A DNA stretch of 64,000 bases from positions 186,951-250,950 of the forward strand of contig QKWP01000362.1 of NCBI GenBank assembly GCA_003550325.1, given 5' to 3'. Shown here in pieces: positions 13,133 to 24,399 of this stretch. Made by a program: the position numbers and the translations under genes. A model generated the notes under the pieces. The model had not been told where the DNA came from, made no database searches, and worked only from the letters and a program-made list of their open reading frames with translations. Each line of letters begins with the position of its first letter. Positions within the stretch are counted from its first letter, which is position 1. The stretch is from Gigaspora rosea. Lineage: Eukaryota; Glomeromycota; Glomeromycetes; Diversisporales; Gigasporaceae.

Positions 13133-13598
13133 CGTTATACAAAAATTTTGTATTTTGATTGGCCAAACATGGGTATGTCGATATAATCGATATTTTGATC
13201 AGATCGATAAATATTTTAAATCGATAATATTTCTCAAAATCATGTGCTGTCCAGATTCCCCCTTCTTTTTCAGGAATCAGTTTTTCAAGATTTCAGGGTA
13301 GAACTCTATAGGTGCACACCATCTCTAATTGCACACTCAAATCGTTGTTCAAATAATACGACCTCTATAAATGCTTTTTTTTTTATTGCGCGTTGTTAAT
13401 TTTGACCCAGCGTGCACTTATAGAGGCTTTACTGTCAGATTTGGACAATATCGACTGTGTTTTAATTTTACAGTATAACACCTATAATTTGGTAAATATT
13501 TTATAAAACAACGAAATGAAGCAGAAAAAATATTCAAAATAATGTACAAACATATAACCAATAGTAAATATGAAAATTTTTTAATTATTTATAGCATA
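13133..13598. other. Intergenic downstream of the Sel1 pseudogene
   Basis: No gene recognised. The short open frame at 13,086-13,301 begins inside the TIR of the preceding element and is considered chance. Confidence 0.45.
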
Positions 13599-16500
13599 TT
13601 ACATGCACATTACTGCAAGATCTTTTCGTGCCATAGTTGATCCATTTTCAGCTGCCTTTTTTAAATAATTTTGATATTTAATATTATCGATTGGATAACC
13701 ATGTTCTCCATTTTTATGTATTTGAGAAACCATGTATAAAGCATCGGGATAATTATCTTTCATAGCCATTTTAAGATAATCTATTCCTTCATCAAAAGAA
13801 TAATAAGGCCCTGTAAGACATGCAGAAGCATACATGTACTTGCTCTGTACTTTACCATGCTTAGCAGATCTTAGAAATAACTGCAATGCTCGAATTACAT
13901 CTTTTTTAATACCGTAAGTTCCTTCATAAAGATATAAACCCATGTAGTATAAGGCTAAAGGGTCATCATTTTGTGCTAATTGCTCGAATTGGATGAAAGC
14001 TTATTCGTACTTTCCTTCATTGTGAAGTTTTGATATTATTTGATCAATTGATAGTAATTTAGATGGAGGCAATGGAGCACATTTTTTGAATCATTAGGTT
14101 CATGTTTCTTAATAGTTGCAGGAGATTGAATTTCAGATTCATTTTGATGCAATTCAAACTCTTCTTTTATTTTTGCAAGCTGTTTTAGTAAGTGTTACGG
14201 GGAGAATCCGACGTTTCTTTATTAATGAATTAACGAAATTATACGAAGGCAACTCGCCAGAGGAGTGACTTGGTGATTTAACACGATTTATTTAGAAATA
14301 TAAGGGTTATAAGGGAATCTGACTTTAATTAGTTACAGATCTATATAATCCGAAGATTACTTACTGGAAGAAGAGTCACCAACGACCTCCTTTTATATTT
14401 TACAAGAATTATGGGAAATCACTAATTTATCAATTTAGAAGTTTATAAAAACTACGAGTCTAAATTTCTACAACATTCTATCTACGATGTTATCATAATG
14501 CGAGTATTATACTAGAGGTTGAGAGGTTTCTAATTCATTACGCCGTACGCCGGTCCCCGAGCATATCTGATCGATTATGCACGATTCATTATATGTATGA
14601 TCGGTTGGGAATTGCCGATATGCCTTATCGATCATGATTGTTCATGCATGACTAATTATCATATGAAATGTGGCGCAGTATGCGGATTAATGTTCATCCG
14701 TTATTTACAATGTCACGTTTACTCCGTGACATAAGTCATCAATTGTTGGTCGTTCGTTATGATCTTGATCCCAAGCTTTTACAACAATTTCTTTATATCG
14801 TTTTGGTGTACTTTCTAAAAATGGGCTTGGACGGTTTCCTTTTTTAATCTCTTCTTTAGCTTCAAGGTCATTAATACCATCAAACGGAATTTGTTGTGAT
14901 GAAATTTCCCAGAGTAAAATGGCAAAACTGAAATAAAAATTTTTTATGAATTATTACAATGGCCGAGATAACATATAAACACATGATCTGGTGTGTCTGC
15001 CATAATAAGAGCTAATTAATTGTTATATATCTCAAATATAATTCAGTCTCCTTATACGCAGCCTAATGATCAATAGTTTTTGCTGATTTTTGATTTGATA
15101 AAATGAACATTGTTTTTTTTAAAAAATTTGCACCACAATTTTACACACATTACAGACATGCATCAAAAATTGGCACTCAATATTTTGACTGGATTTCCCA
15201 TATATTGTACAAAATTTTTTATCGTCTCTTACGAGACGGACAAATTTTTGCGTAGCATATAAGGAGACAACAGAATAAATTAAAAGTTATTTTAAATTAT
15301 TGGATGCGAAGCACCCAATGATTATGAATTCTTACCTATACACTTCACATTTATCAGTATATGGCAATTCCGGGAATCTGAGTTTTTCCGGTGCAGTCCA
15401 CCTGATTATTGCAAATAACTTTATAAGTTGAAAGTCTAACATATGATTATAAAATTATATTGTTAAAAAGTATACAACCTTAATGTTTCTCTTGACATTG
15501 GTTGAGATTTTTCCACAAACTTTCGATTTGTCTCAAAATTGGTAAGCTTTGCATTTAAATTTTCATCGAGCAATACATTATTGCTAAATTAAAGAAAATT
15601 TTGTTACCAAGATAGAATTTATACTTTGTAAAATGAAAAATTAACTACCTTCTAACATCTCGATGATAAATTTCATATGCGTTACAAAAAGCAAGTCCAT
15701 TAGCAATTTGTTCTGCAATTTTGAGTTTAGTTTTCCATTGAATCGATTTATTATTAGTCAAATAATTTTGAAGGTTTCCATTATGCATCCATTTTGTAAC
15801 TACAAAGATATAATTTTCTTCTCGATAGATGCCGTAGCTATATGTTTTATATTGATAAACTATAGTTAACATTCAGAATAAAAAATGTTTATAAAGTGTT
15901 ACAAAAATACTTACAATCTTTCGATATTTTCACAGGCATTGAGTAATTTGACAAGTTTTGCCTGTTTAACGATATTCCTTTTTTCTGTAATAGGTACCTT
16001 TTTTACAGCGACATCATCTACAATATATCTTAGTTTTTGGATATTAATGCTAGAAATACATGTATTATCCTTACAGTCTTTAATGTCTAATGGATTAATT
16101 CTCAAATCTTTCATATCTTCTTCTGTTGAACTTGGGGCTTTTTGCGTGATCATGACCTCAAGAGCCAAATCAAGTTTATCATTGATGTTTGTAAATTGTA
16201 TATTGTTTTGGTCAATACTTTCTTTAACCTGATTATTAGTATCAAGTAACACTGCTTTGTAAAAATTATCTGTTGCATCTTTCAGCAATTGGAATAATCT
16301 TTCATTTACTGCTTCAATCTTAAAATATTCAAATTCGGTAGATTTTAGCTATGAAATTTTTTTAATAGCTTTCTTGTAAGGTCTTACATTGTTTGCACAG
16401 AAATTTTGTTTGAGCCAATTGCTTGCACTTTCACTGAATTTTCCAGGCTTACCAATTTCTATCACGTATGTTTTTATGTCATTCAATATCTTTTCATAAG

Positions 16501-16759
16501 CTTCTTGTGATTCTTTGATAGCGCCTCGTAATGGAAACTTAGCAATAGTATTTAAACTTGATTTTAGGCATTCTTGAATATATTCGCACGCTTTTTTATT
16601 ATGTTGAGCCTTTTCTGTTAGTTCTATAATATCCTGAGCGATCTCTGCTGCAACATTTCCGATGAATGGTATAACTTTAAGCACTTCGACAAACATATCT
16701 TTAGCCATAGTTTTGCCGAAATCCTTTAAACCATCAACCATTAAATCCTGCTGCTCCAT
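13599..16759 (-). pseudogene. Helical-domain / protein-kinase / Sel1-repeat protein, disrupted
   Basis: The start at 16,759 opens an alpha-helical N-terminal domain of ~135 residues (MEQQDLMVDGLKDFGKTMAK onward), resembling the four-helix adaptor of MLKL/HeLo-type proteins. A linker follows. The first intron has donor GTAAGTATTT at 15,913 and its acceptor near 15,866. Kinase exons follow: FVVTKWMHNGNLQNYL, the catalytic loop YHRDVR-NNVLLDEN, TNFE in place of DFG, WTAPEKL, VYSFAILLWEISS and NERPTIDDL. Further GT-AG introns lie near 15,651-15,597, 15,478-15,405 and 15,336-14,933. The C-terminus (13,599-13,943) carries Sel1-type helical repeats (MGLYLYEGTYGIKKDVIRAL). It is broken by an in-frame TAG at 16,349-16,351, a solo LTR inside the kinase tail, a one-base frameshift near 14,075 and an in-frame TAA at 14,001-14,003. 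Such kinase-Sel1 proteins are expanded in Rhizophagus, and the MLKL-like N-terminus suggests a signalling or regulated-cell-death relative. A sequencing error could explain one break but not all. Confidence 0.8.
14193..14731 (-). mobile_element. Solo LTR inside the kinase/Sel1 gene
   Basis: A 539-bp insertion with ends TGTTACGG...CCGTGACA, i.e. TG...CA termini with short inverted repeats, flanked by TAAG on both sides. On the minus strand it contains TATAAAAGG followed by a start-like region and downstream AATAAA words, as expected for LTR promoter and polyadenylation signals. Removing it exactly restores TIDDL-LKQLAKIKEEFE, which proves a clean insertion. No internal retrotransposon remains, so this is a solo LTR, probably Ty3-type by its ends. 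Confidence 0.85.
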
Positions 16760-17044
16760 TTGGTTAAGTCTTTTGAGTGATTAAAGTGGTTAGTATGGCA
16801 AATTTACGTGTAAAAAATTTTTTTTTAACCTTTTTATGAACTGGTAAATAAGTAAATAATTAAGATTTTATTATTTTCTTATATTATAAATGCCAGACAT
16901 TTGGAAGGCCAAAGGTAGCTACCTCTTTATCACCTTCACGTCTTATAAAATTTAGGTAGTGACGTCTGTACGTTACTATTACATCTGCAGTTTATAAATT
17001 TAGCTTAATTAAAACTATGCACAAATTTTCTTAGCGCATCATAT

Positions 17045-17175
17045 TTTAGGTTCTCCTACATATCAGATATAGAAGCACATATATACGTACATACGTACGT
17101 ACGATGTACATGTTCATATCTGATATCAAATTCACATGTACGTACTATGTTCATATCTGATATCAAATTCACATG
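17045..17175. promoter_or_regulatory. CATATCTGATAT / ACGTACGTACG cluster upstream of the kinase/Sel1 gene
   Basis: About 300 bp upstream of the start at 16,759 lie two direct copies of TTCATATCTGATATCAAATTC, one inverted TATCAGATATAG, and a run of GTACGTAC words. A closely related cluster (ACGTACGTACGCACGT then CATATC(C/T)GATATAT) sits upstream of the first exon of both split-gene copies at 36.5 and 54.06 kb. Shared position and sequence suggest a promoter element or binding site; this is inference. Confidence 0.35.
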
Positions 17176-17179
17176 TACA

Positions 17180-17696
17180 TATATAAACACAGTGCAGAGA
17201 TTGATTTATTAAATGACAGCTACACAGAGATTGCAGGTTCTAGATTTCTTGCTCTTTTATGTGTCACGTAGTCACTCAGACTACCGTGTATTTGTGGGGT
17301 TTTACTAATAAACTTCACACACTTGGCAATACGATATCGTACAGGTACTACCATACTACCACCGATAAGATACTTCACACATATAAGTTTATTCACAAAG
17401 AAAGACTTAAAATTTTGCCCTTAGGATCGATGCCTTATATATTAATTACTAATACGCCTGATCATTACAGACTTTCTTATCGATCATGCATCATTATACG
17501 ATCACCACCGATCACTAGTCACATGGGTACATTACCCCAGGTTTCGCTGATTCTAACCAATCAGAGGACAAGATCAGTTGTAACGTGACAATCAAAACAA
17601 CAATCGTTCTTTTTTGGCAAAACCACTAATCCGTCACTAACCCCTAACCAAGATATCACATTCAAATAGTCCTAGCCAATCGTAAAAACCGCGACA
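17180..17696. other. Intergenic, no gene recognised
   Basis: The open frame at 17,259-17,588 is in slightly less AT-rich sequence but has no domain, no conserved feature and no introns. The segment near 17,515-17,585 (TCACATGGGTACATT..., TAACGTGACAATC) resembles MITE termini elsewhere in the window. I do not call a gene. Confidence 0.4.
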
Positions 17697-18157
17697 GATA
17701 TACTATGTATATCAAATCTATAGTAGGTATTTATTAATATTACTATCATGTAGTACAAAGTTTTCTTATAAAACTTTAAATGCTATAAACTTGCGTTTGG
17801 CATATTTAATTTATACAAAATTTACATAAATATAAACAACTCATTGTGAGTTTTAAACTAAAAGAGAGCTTTTTAAAAATAATATACTGTTTCACTTTTA
17901 TTGTAAGCGCAGTACTATTTTATTAAATAAAATAGTATTGCGCTTGCAATGAAAGTGAAACAGTATATTATTTTTTTAAAAAAGCTCTCTTTTAGTTTAA
18001 AGCTCGCAATGAGTTGTTTATATTTATGTAAAATTTTGTAAATTTTGTATAAATTAAATATGCCAAACGCAAGTTTAAAGTTTTGGTTTACTTTGTACTA
18101 CATGGTGGTAATATTAATAATAAATACTCACTATAGATTTGATCTACATAGTATATC
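17697..18157. mobile_element. 461-bp foldback element (near-perfect palindrome)
   Basis: Arms of about 225 bp beginning GATATACTATGTATATCAAA are almost exactly complementary, with a tiny loop at 17,925-17,937 (TTAAATAAAATAG). Flanks carry GCGACA and GTGACA, a possible diverged target duplication. No coding capacity. The transcript of either strand would form a very long hairpin. Confidence 0.8.
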
Positions 18158-19307
18158 GTGACAACGGCTTACTAATGTGCTACTCTTATTACGTTACCAA
18201 ACCTAAAAAATTTTGCTGCTATTAAATTAGATTAATATCAATAATATACGGAAAACTTTTTTATTAGTAATTTATAGAAAACAAGATAATGCATTGCATT
18301 AATGCAGTGAGCCTTGAGAATTTAAAATAGTTTTCGAGTAAGAAAAAAATGGCAACTAATGCATTTATTTAATATGCCAAGCATATGAGGCGCACGAAAA
18401 TTAGGCACGTCCACCATCAAAACGCGAATGCTATATTATTATTGACTATATATACTAAGTTGTTATGAATAACATGTTACAATTCATCCGACGGCGCAGG
18501 AAATCTAAAAGCCCCAATCTACCTACATAGAGATGATGCATAAACCGGTAGCAAATTGAAAATCAAATTCCTAAATTATCGATCGCAATAAAGTGAAGGA
18601 TCTAGAATTTTCGCAAAATGTAAAATCAGAACTCCTGAAAACTTTAGAAAGTATAAGAATTAGTTATAAAGTCGTGTGATATCTAATTGACGCGTGCATC
18701 AAGAAGGTTTACTCGCTAATATTAAATACTCTTGTACTTAACAATACGATTTAGTGTATACTTTGCTACTCTACAGTATACTTATTTTGATACAATAGTA
18801 CTGTAGTACTTTAAAGGTTAAAAGAGTCCGCACGGCACTCTGATTCCAATAGGTACGGATATTCTATAAGTATATATTCGGCTTCAAACGTGCCACTCAA
18901 TATAGAGACTATACATAAATATATTCTAGATAATCAGCTTCAATAAAGTACAAGCTATAACTGTATCAAGTATTCATGCATGCTATTTTAGCTTATCTCT
19001 AATGATTAAAATTTTTTTCAGATATAAAAACTAATGTAATTTGTCTATATAAAATTTCCCAAGTCTATTATTGGCATAATACTCTTTCCCAACCGAATGA
19101 CTATACCAAATTTATTTTTTCGTGCATTTACAATATGATTAAAAATGTAACGGTCATTTGTAAATTCTATTTTAGTTCATATTAAATATGTGAGTAATCT
19201 ACTAAAAATTCCATTATTTTCTATCTTCATAGATTAATCATCTTCTGTTTACATAACGATAAATTCAAATTTACTCTTTTTTTCTAAAGAAACTATTTCT
19301 CGCTAAA
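18158..19307. other. Intergenic, upstream of the kinase gene
   Basis: About 1.1 kb of unremarkable AT-rich sequence with no supported gene. It presumably contains the promoter of the plus-strand kinase, but I cannot point to a specific element. Confidence 0.4.
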
Positions 19308-20793
19308 AATGAGTTCTAATACTGTAATAACGATAACGGTATATGTGTTGAATGCCTCAAACCAAATATCACTTATCGTTGGTGCAATCCATGTAACGCA
19401 CAGCATTTCCAAGATCAATTTCGAACAAAATGGAAGAGTGGAAATGATGATATCGACAATTTTATACTTGAAAAACAAATGAAAGCGACTAACTTTCATG
19501 AAGTAATAGAATTTATTCCGTACAATAGATTCCAAAATATTGAGCATATCGGTGAAGGTGGATATGGGACCGTTGAATCCGCTGAATGGTTAGACGGAAG
19601 GATCATCTGTTGGAATAATGATATTAAAGATTGGGACAGGTTTAATAAGAAAACAGTAGTAATAAAAACCTTGAATGATTCGAAGAATTTACATAAAGAA
19701 TTTTTTCAAGAAGTGAGTTGCTATAAATTAAAACACATCAAAAATTCGTTTTATTGCCAAGTTATATAAGTATATATTTACACATTTTTAGATAAATGCT
19801 TACTTTAAATTAGCGGAAGAAGCTTACGTAACAAAATGTTATGGAATTACTCAGAATCCCAAAACAGAAAATTATGGGATTGTTATATCTTATGCTTCAT
19901 CAGGATGCCTTCGAAAATATTTGACTGATCATAAATTTATTGACTGGAGTACAAAATTATATATTATAATCCATATTATCGGTGGTCTTGAACGTATTCA
20001 TAATGCTGGACTAATCCATCATGATCTCCATCCAGGCAATATTCTGATTAACTTTAATAATAATGAATGGATTCAAACGAAAATACCAAAGTATTTAACT
20101 TGGGTTGACACAAATCACACTCAGATTTCCGATTTGGGATTGTGCAGATCTGCTAATAAAGAGGAAAAGGATGAACTTCGTGGAGTTATTCATTACCTCG
20201 CACCAGAAGTACTACAAGGAAACCCATATACACAAGCAGCAGATATATATGCATTTGGTGTTCTTTTTAACGTAATAGCATCAGGAAAACCACCATTCAG
20301 CGCGAACCAATACAATCAAGAGGCTTTGATAGAAAAAGTGGTATATGAACATTATAGGCCAGATATTCCAGAGCATGTACCAAATTTCATTAAAGAAATA
20401 ATTAACAATTGTTGGAAGCATGAACCTCAAGAACGGCCAAAAGCAGATTACTTGAATGAAGTTTTGTATAGATATTGGCTAGATTTTTATGAAAAAAAGG
20501 ATAATGAAATAACTAGAGAATGTAAAAAGTCTGATGATAAAGCCAAAGTTCTTGCTGACTCCAATGCAACAAATCATTTTGATCCTACTATAGCCGCTCG
20601 TTTGATAAGTCTAAGCTGCCATCCTTATAAAGATGCAATTTTATCAAAGAAAATATTAATCAATATTCGCACGGTTTATGCACCTGAATTATATTTCATG
20701 AACATTAGAACAATTATACTTTATATGCGTAAAATGGATTTAGCCGATTACAAAAATTTTTTTTCTCATAATTTATCTTATATCCTGACCTGA
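19308..20793 (+). CDS. Protein kinase with cysteine-rich leader (possible frameshift near the start)
   Basis: A Ser/Thr-Tyr kinase-like protein of a type greatly expanded in Rhizophagus. The leader from about 19,337 reads NGICVECLKPNITYRWCNPC, a four-cysteine zinc-ribbon-like stretch. Next come FQDQF, WKSGNDDIDNFI and the kinase: glycine loop IGEGGYGTVE, VVIKTL with the conserved lysine, catalytic loop IHHDLHPGNIL (HHD for HRD), ISDLGLC (DLG for DFG), LAPEV, DIYAFGVL and ERPKADYL, then a short lysine-rich C-terminus ending at 20,793. The frame must jump twice. One jump is between ATG AGT TCT AAT at 19,308 and the cysteine leader (+1, frameshift or unseen intron). The other is at 19,760-19,790, where a 31-nt segment GTTATATAAG...TTTTTAG could be a very short intron joining FYCQ to INAYFKLAEEAYV. 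The catalytic aspartate is present, so activity is possible if the frame is intact. Confidence 0.75.
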
Positions 20794-20998
20794 CTCAAGA
20801 TTGTAAAATTATCGTAATTTATACCCAGTAATTTATCAAAATAAATTTACCATACCCCGAAAATCCTGAAGACCATGCGCGTGCTTTATGTTCATTGACT
20901 ATCTACTGTTAACCCTGAATTTAAGGTGTCTAGGATTATGATCCAAATTATGCATGCGATAAATCATAAATTATGCGAATTGTGCCAATTTTGAATTA
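20192..20998 (+). repeat. Segment duplicated at 58,288-59,104
   Basis: The kinase 3' half and 200 bp of downstream sequence recur at 58,288-59,104 at well above 95% identity with a few indels. Together with the split-gene duplication this marks a duplicated cassette of a plus-strand kinase and a convergent minus-strand microexon gene. Confidence 0.9.
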
Positions 20999-23422
20999 TC
21001 TATATATATATTACTAAAGTTCTAAATGTCTGTCCGCTTAAAGCAATCTGATTAGTCGAATTTGGGTACCGTGATCAGGATCGTCATCAGGTGATCTATG
21101 CATAGGGATTAATTACCATTGCACAGTATTATGACTGGTACTTAACCAATCGTATACGTAACCAAGTTCAGAAGTGATAAACATATTGTATTCTTGCTCA
21201 TTTCAACAAAGTTCATTTTCCCTAGATAGACAAGAATTGTTAATTAAACTATTAATAAAAAATAACATGTATATAAATTGTAGGTAATATAAAAGATTTA
21301 TATATTCTAACACGCATATAGAAAACAAGTGCTAAAGTTTGATCAAAAACACAACCAATGACGCATACAATTAAATTTGAGTTATCGTGATCCGGTTCAT
21401 TATTCATGAGTGCTGACTTATATTATTAAAAAAATAATATTTGTTATAAAGATAAGTTTTCGAACTTTCGATTTTACCCTTACTAGATTAGGCTCTAAAT
21501 ATCATATATGATACGTAATCACAATCAATAATATCACGAATTTTTCATCTAATAAATAATAAATAAGCTTGAAAAACACCTGAAGTCACATTTTTTTTCT
21601 CTTGGTATTATTCTTACATTTCAGATTCATTTCGGATTTTTATCTGTGCACTTTTTTTTATTAATTTTATTTTATTTTATTTCTAAATAAATGTCTTCAT
21701 ACTACAGTGCATATAATATCATTTATCTAATAATACCGTCGTTATTATTCTTACATATGGGGTCTTTGCTAAAAGAAAAAGAACTCCTTTGGGACTATAA
21801 TAGTCCTGAAAGCAAGAATTCCAATATGATATGATCATCATGTGATTTACGATATCTACATTATAATCCGAAAGTTGCTAAAAATATTTAAAAAACTTGG
21901 TATACTAAAATCAAGATATACCATAGATAACTAAGGGTTGAAAACATTTAATCGCATAAAATTTTGCTTCTGCTTAGCTAGAATGATGTTAGTGTTAGGA
22001 TTTGAATATGTCTTTGTTTGATTTTATGTTACATGACTTAAATTTTGATTTGACCAGATAGTGAAAATTTTCAGGGGTGATGCTATGATGTTTAATGACG
22101 TTGATCTTTTCGAATGGTATTAAAACCAGTTAGGTTAAACTGTTAAACAAACGGATAATTTTTTTTTAGGCAATTACAAATAAACTATAGTTGAAGTTAA
22201 AATACCGGTAAGTATAAATGAGGTATCTACATCACTATGTCACGCAAAATCAGAAACATAAACTATGAATAATAATATACATCATCTATAGTATTAAAAT
22301 TTTATAATTTTCACTTTTAACCAATTTTGTTAGCTACTTTTAGATCATGTAATCTCTGTTGATCTTATTAAACTCCTAAAAAGGAAACAGACTATAACTT
22401 AGATTAGTGCCAATCGTTCACATTTGAGCTCCTAAAAAAGAAAGATCAATTATGATGCCAAGAAAAGTTTCTTACAAGATTTTAATTTAATCTATTACTC
22501 GCTAATTTAAAAGATAGACTTGAAAGTCAACAACCTCATTTTCTCTTTGCAGCACTCAAATTATTTTTATACATTTTAATTTTATTATTTCAATCTTCAC
22601 CTCTAATTATTCTAATTAAAAAAGGTGACATATTACTTTTTCTTATTCATTTTATTTTTTATTCCAATTAACTATTTATCAATATCGTCGTTGATAATTT
22701 ACAATCATTTTGCGATGTGTTTATGACATATCAAATTACTATGGAGATGAAACAATTTGGCCCATGTATTTAAGTAATATCATAGATAAGCAGATTGTCG
22801 TTAAGAGTTAAAATTATTTAACAGCACAAATTTTCTTTATACTGTTAGTTTAAGCTAAATGGTATTAAACCCAAGTGGGTTAAACTGTTAGGTGCATTAA
22901 ACGATTAATTGTGTTAAAAAAAAAAAAAAAAACTTTTTTTCTAGGCGGTTTCAATTTTTAATTGTAAAATATATATATAATTAAAATTAGAAATAACTAA
23001 TTGTACACGGGGTGTTTGAACACAGGTATAATAATTTTTATAAATTAAAAGATTTTTTATTAAAATAAAAGATAATTTAATTAATATTAGGGTTAGGGTA
23101 AGAACTGGGATGGGGCAGGGGGGCATAGTTTATACCAAAATTTTACAAGGAATTTTTTTTTCTTAGAGCCCATAGATTGTTTCTTAAGCAAAATTTTAAG
23201 ATACAATTAATTTTTGTTTTTTTTCTTTATGTTTGTTGTACAAAAAATGATCTGCATACTGCATTTTTCTATATGATTTGTGTAGTACAGTGTTCAAACA
23301 CCCCGTGTACAAATAGAAATGCTCTTAAAATTAAATAAAAACTTTTAATAAAATAATCAAAAAAAAATATGAATAAAAAAAATTAATTTAAGCACGGACA
23401 TTTGGACGTGCCTAACTACTAG
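20999..23422 (+). mobile_element. Non-autonomous Helitron, exact A|T insertion
   Basis: The element begins TCTATATATATATTACTAAAG and ends with a GCACG...CGTGC hairpin, seven bases, then CTAG. It lies between host A (20,998) and T (23,423). The paralogous site at 59,099-59,110 reads GAATTA|TTAGCC with nothing inserted, exactly the rejoined flanks. TC start, CTRR end, 3' hairpin and A|T target are the established Helitron hallmarks. No Rep/helicase frame exists, so it is non-autonomous. It carries a nested MITE at 22,990-23,324. Relatives lie at 3.45-4.49 kb. Confidence 0.93.
22990..23324. mobile_element. MITE nested in the Helitron, 9-bp TTAAAATTA duplication
   Basis: 335 bp with inverted ends containing GTACACGGGGTGTTTGAACA. 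TTAAAATTA is present on both sides (22,981-22,989 and 23,325-23,333). The related Helitron piece near 4,226-4,250 has the uninterrupted site, with the sequence present once. The interior contains the GTTAGGGTTAGGGTAAGA words common to several MITEs here. The open frame at 22,941-23,126 is a shadow. Confidence 0.85.
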
Positions 23423-23544
23423 TTAGCCAATAAAAGTTCAAAAAGCATGACAAGTCAGGTGAATTACAGTCACATGGACAAACCGATCAATTCATTCATT
23501 TATCAATTTTTGCTCACATGAGTGGATTATGCAGTTTCATATAC

Positions 23545-23897
23545 ACGGGACGATGATTTTCTGCGGTGACTAAACTCAAATTCTGCGGTGATTAAATTTA
23601 ATTTTTGCGATTATCTGCAAAATAAAATTTTAGCAAATTTCTGCAATAAAAACCTTGTTTCTGCGCGCAAAACTTGGTTTAATACTAATGTTCCGAAGCT
23701 TTCTGACGACCACGCTCGTATTTTGTGTTAATTGATTGTCTATCCTTTTGAAACTCTCTGCCAAAACTCGCAATTTGATTAGATCCTGGTCAAATTTTAG
23801 ATCAATTCTGCAATTATCCGTGATAAAATCCAATTTCTGCAATGAATTCTGCAGCATTCTGCGGCATTCTGCATTTTGCAGAAAATCATCGTCCCTG
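23545..23897. mobile_element. hAT-like MITE with CATATAC duplication
   Basis: 353 bp with inverted termini GGGACGATGATTTTCTGC. CATATAC flanks both sides (23,538-23,544 and 23,898-23,904). The paralogous segment at 60,001-60,015 lacks it. The GC-richer interior repeats TTTCTGCGG and TTCTGCA words. The CAGGG-type end and the 7-8-bp duplication fit hAT MITEs. Open frames inside (23,630-23,857 minus, 23,736-23,975 plus) are not genes. Confidence 0.85.
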
Positions 23898-24330
23898 CAT
23901 ATACTGTATATTATATTTAATATTTTGATTAAAATTAAGAAAATAGTTTTTTGCTATATTTTATATATAAATTAAGATGAATTATCTTATTTGATTTTAT
24001 ATTGATAATTGTTTAGAGATATATCTTTTGCATATTATTTTTTTTTAAAAGTAGTATTAAAATATATAATATAGATAAATAAAAATTAAATATATTAAAA
24101 TTTTGGCTATTTTAATATTAACTATAATAAAACCAAATCATATATAATTAAAAATTAAAAGTATAAAATTTAAAACAATTATATTTATAAATTATTAGTT
24201 ATATAAAATAAAAATAGCTATATCTGATATTCTAAAAATTTAATAATTATAAATAATTATTTTATAATAATATATATATTATAAAAAAACTATAATATAT
24301 TAAAGTTTTTAGCAAATACTATTCAAGTTT

Positions 24331-24399
24331 TTATATTTTTAGGTTTAAAAAATAAATTAGCATCTCCAAATTCAGCAACCAACTTATAACTTGATTAAA
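24331..24399 (-). other. Candidate terminal exon of the microexon gene
   Basis: The acceptor TATATTAG at 24,400 opens a segment readable as FNQVISWLLNLEMLIYFL and ending in a stop at 24,331. The paralogue (60,421-60,498) reads FNQVISWLLNLEVLIHFLKP with stop seven residues later. Frame agreement with the upstream microexons requires the 2-nt exon or another shift, so this may instead be 3' UTR following an earlier stop. Confidence 0.4.

Noticed and set aside
17259..17588. 109-residue plus-strand frame
   Set aside because: No recognisable domain; overlaps MITE-like sequence at its 3' end and has no paralogue in the window.
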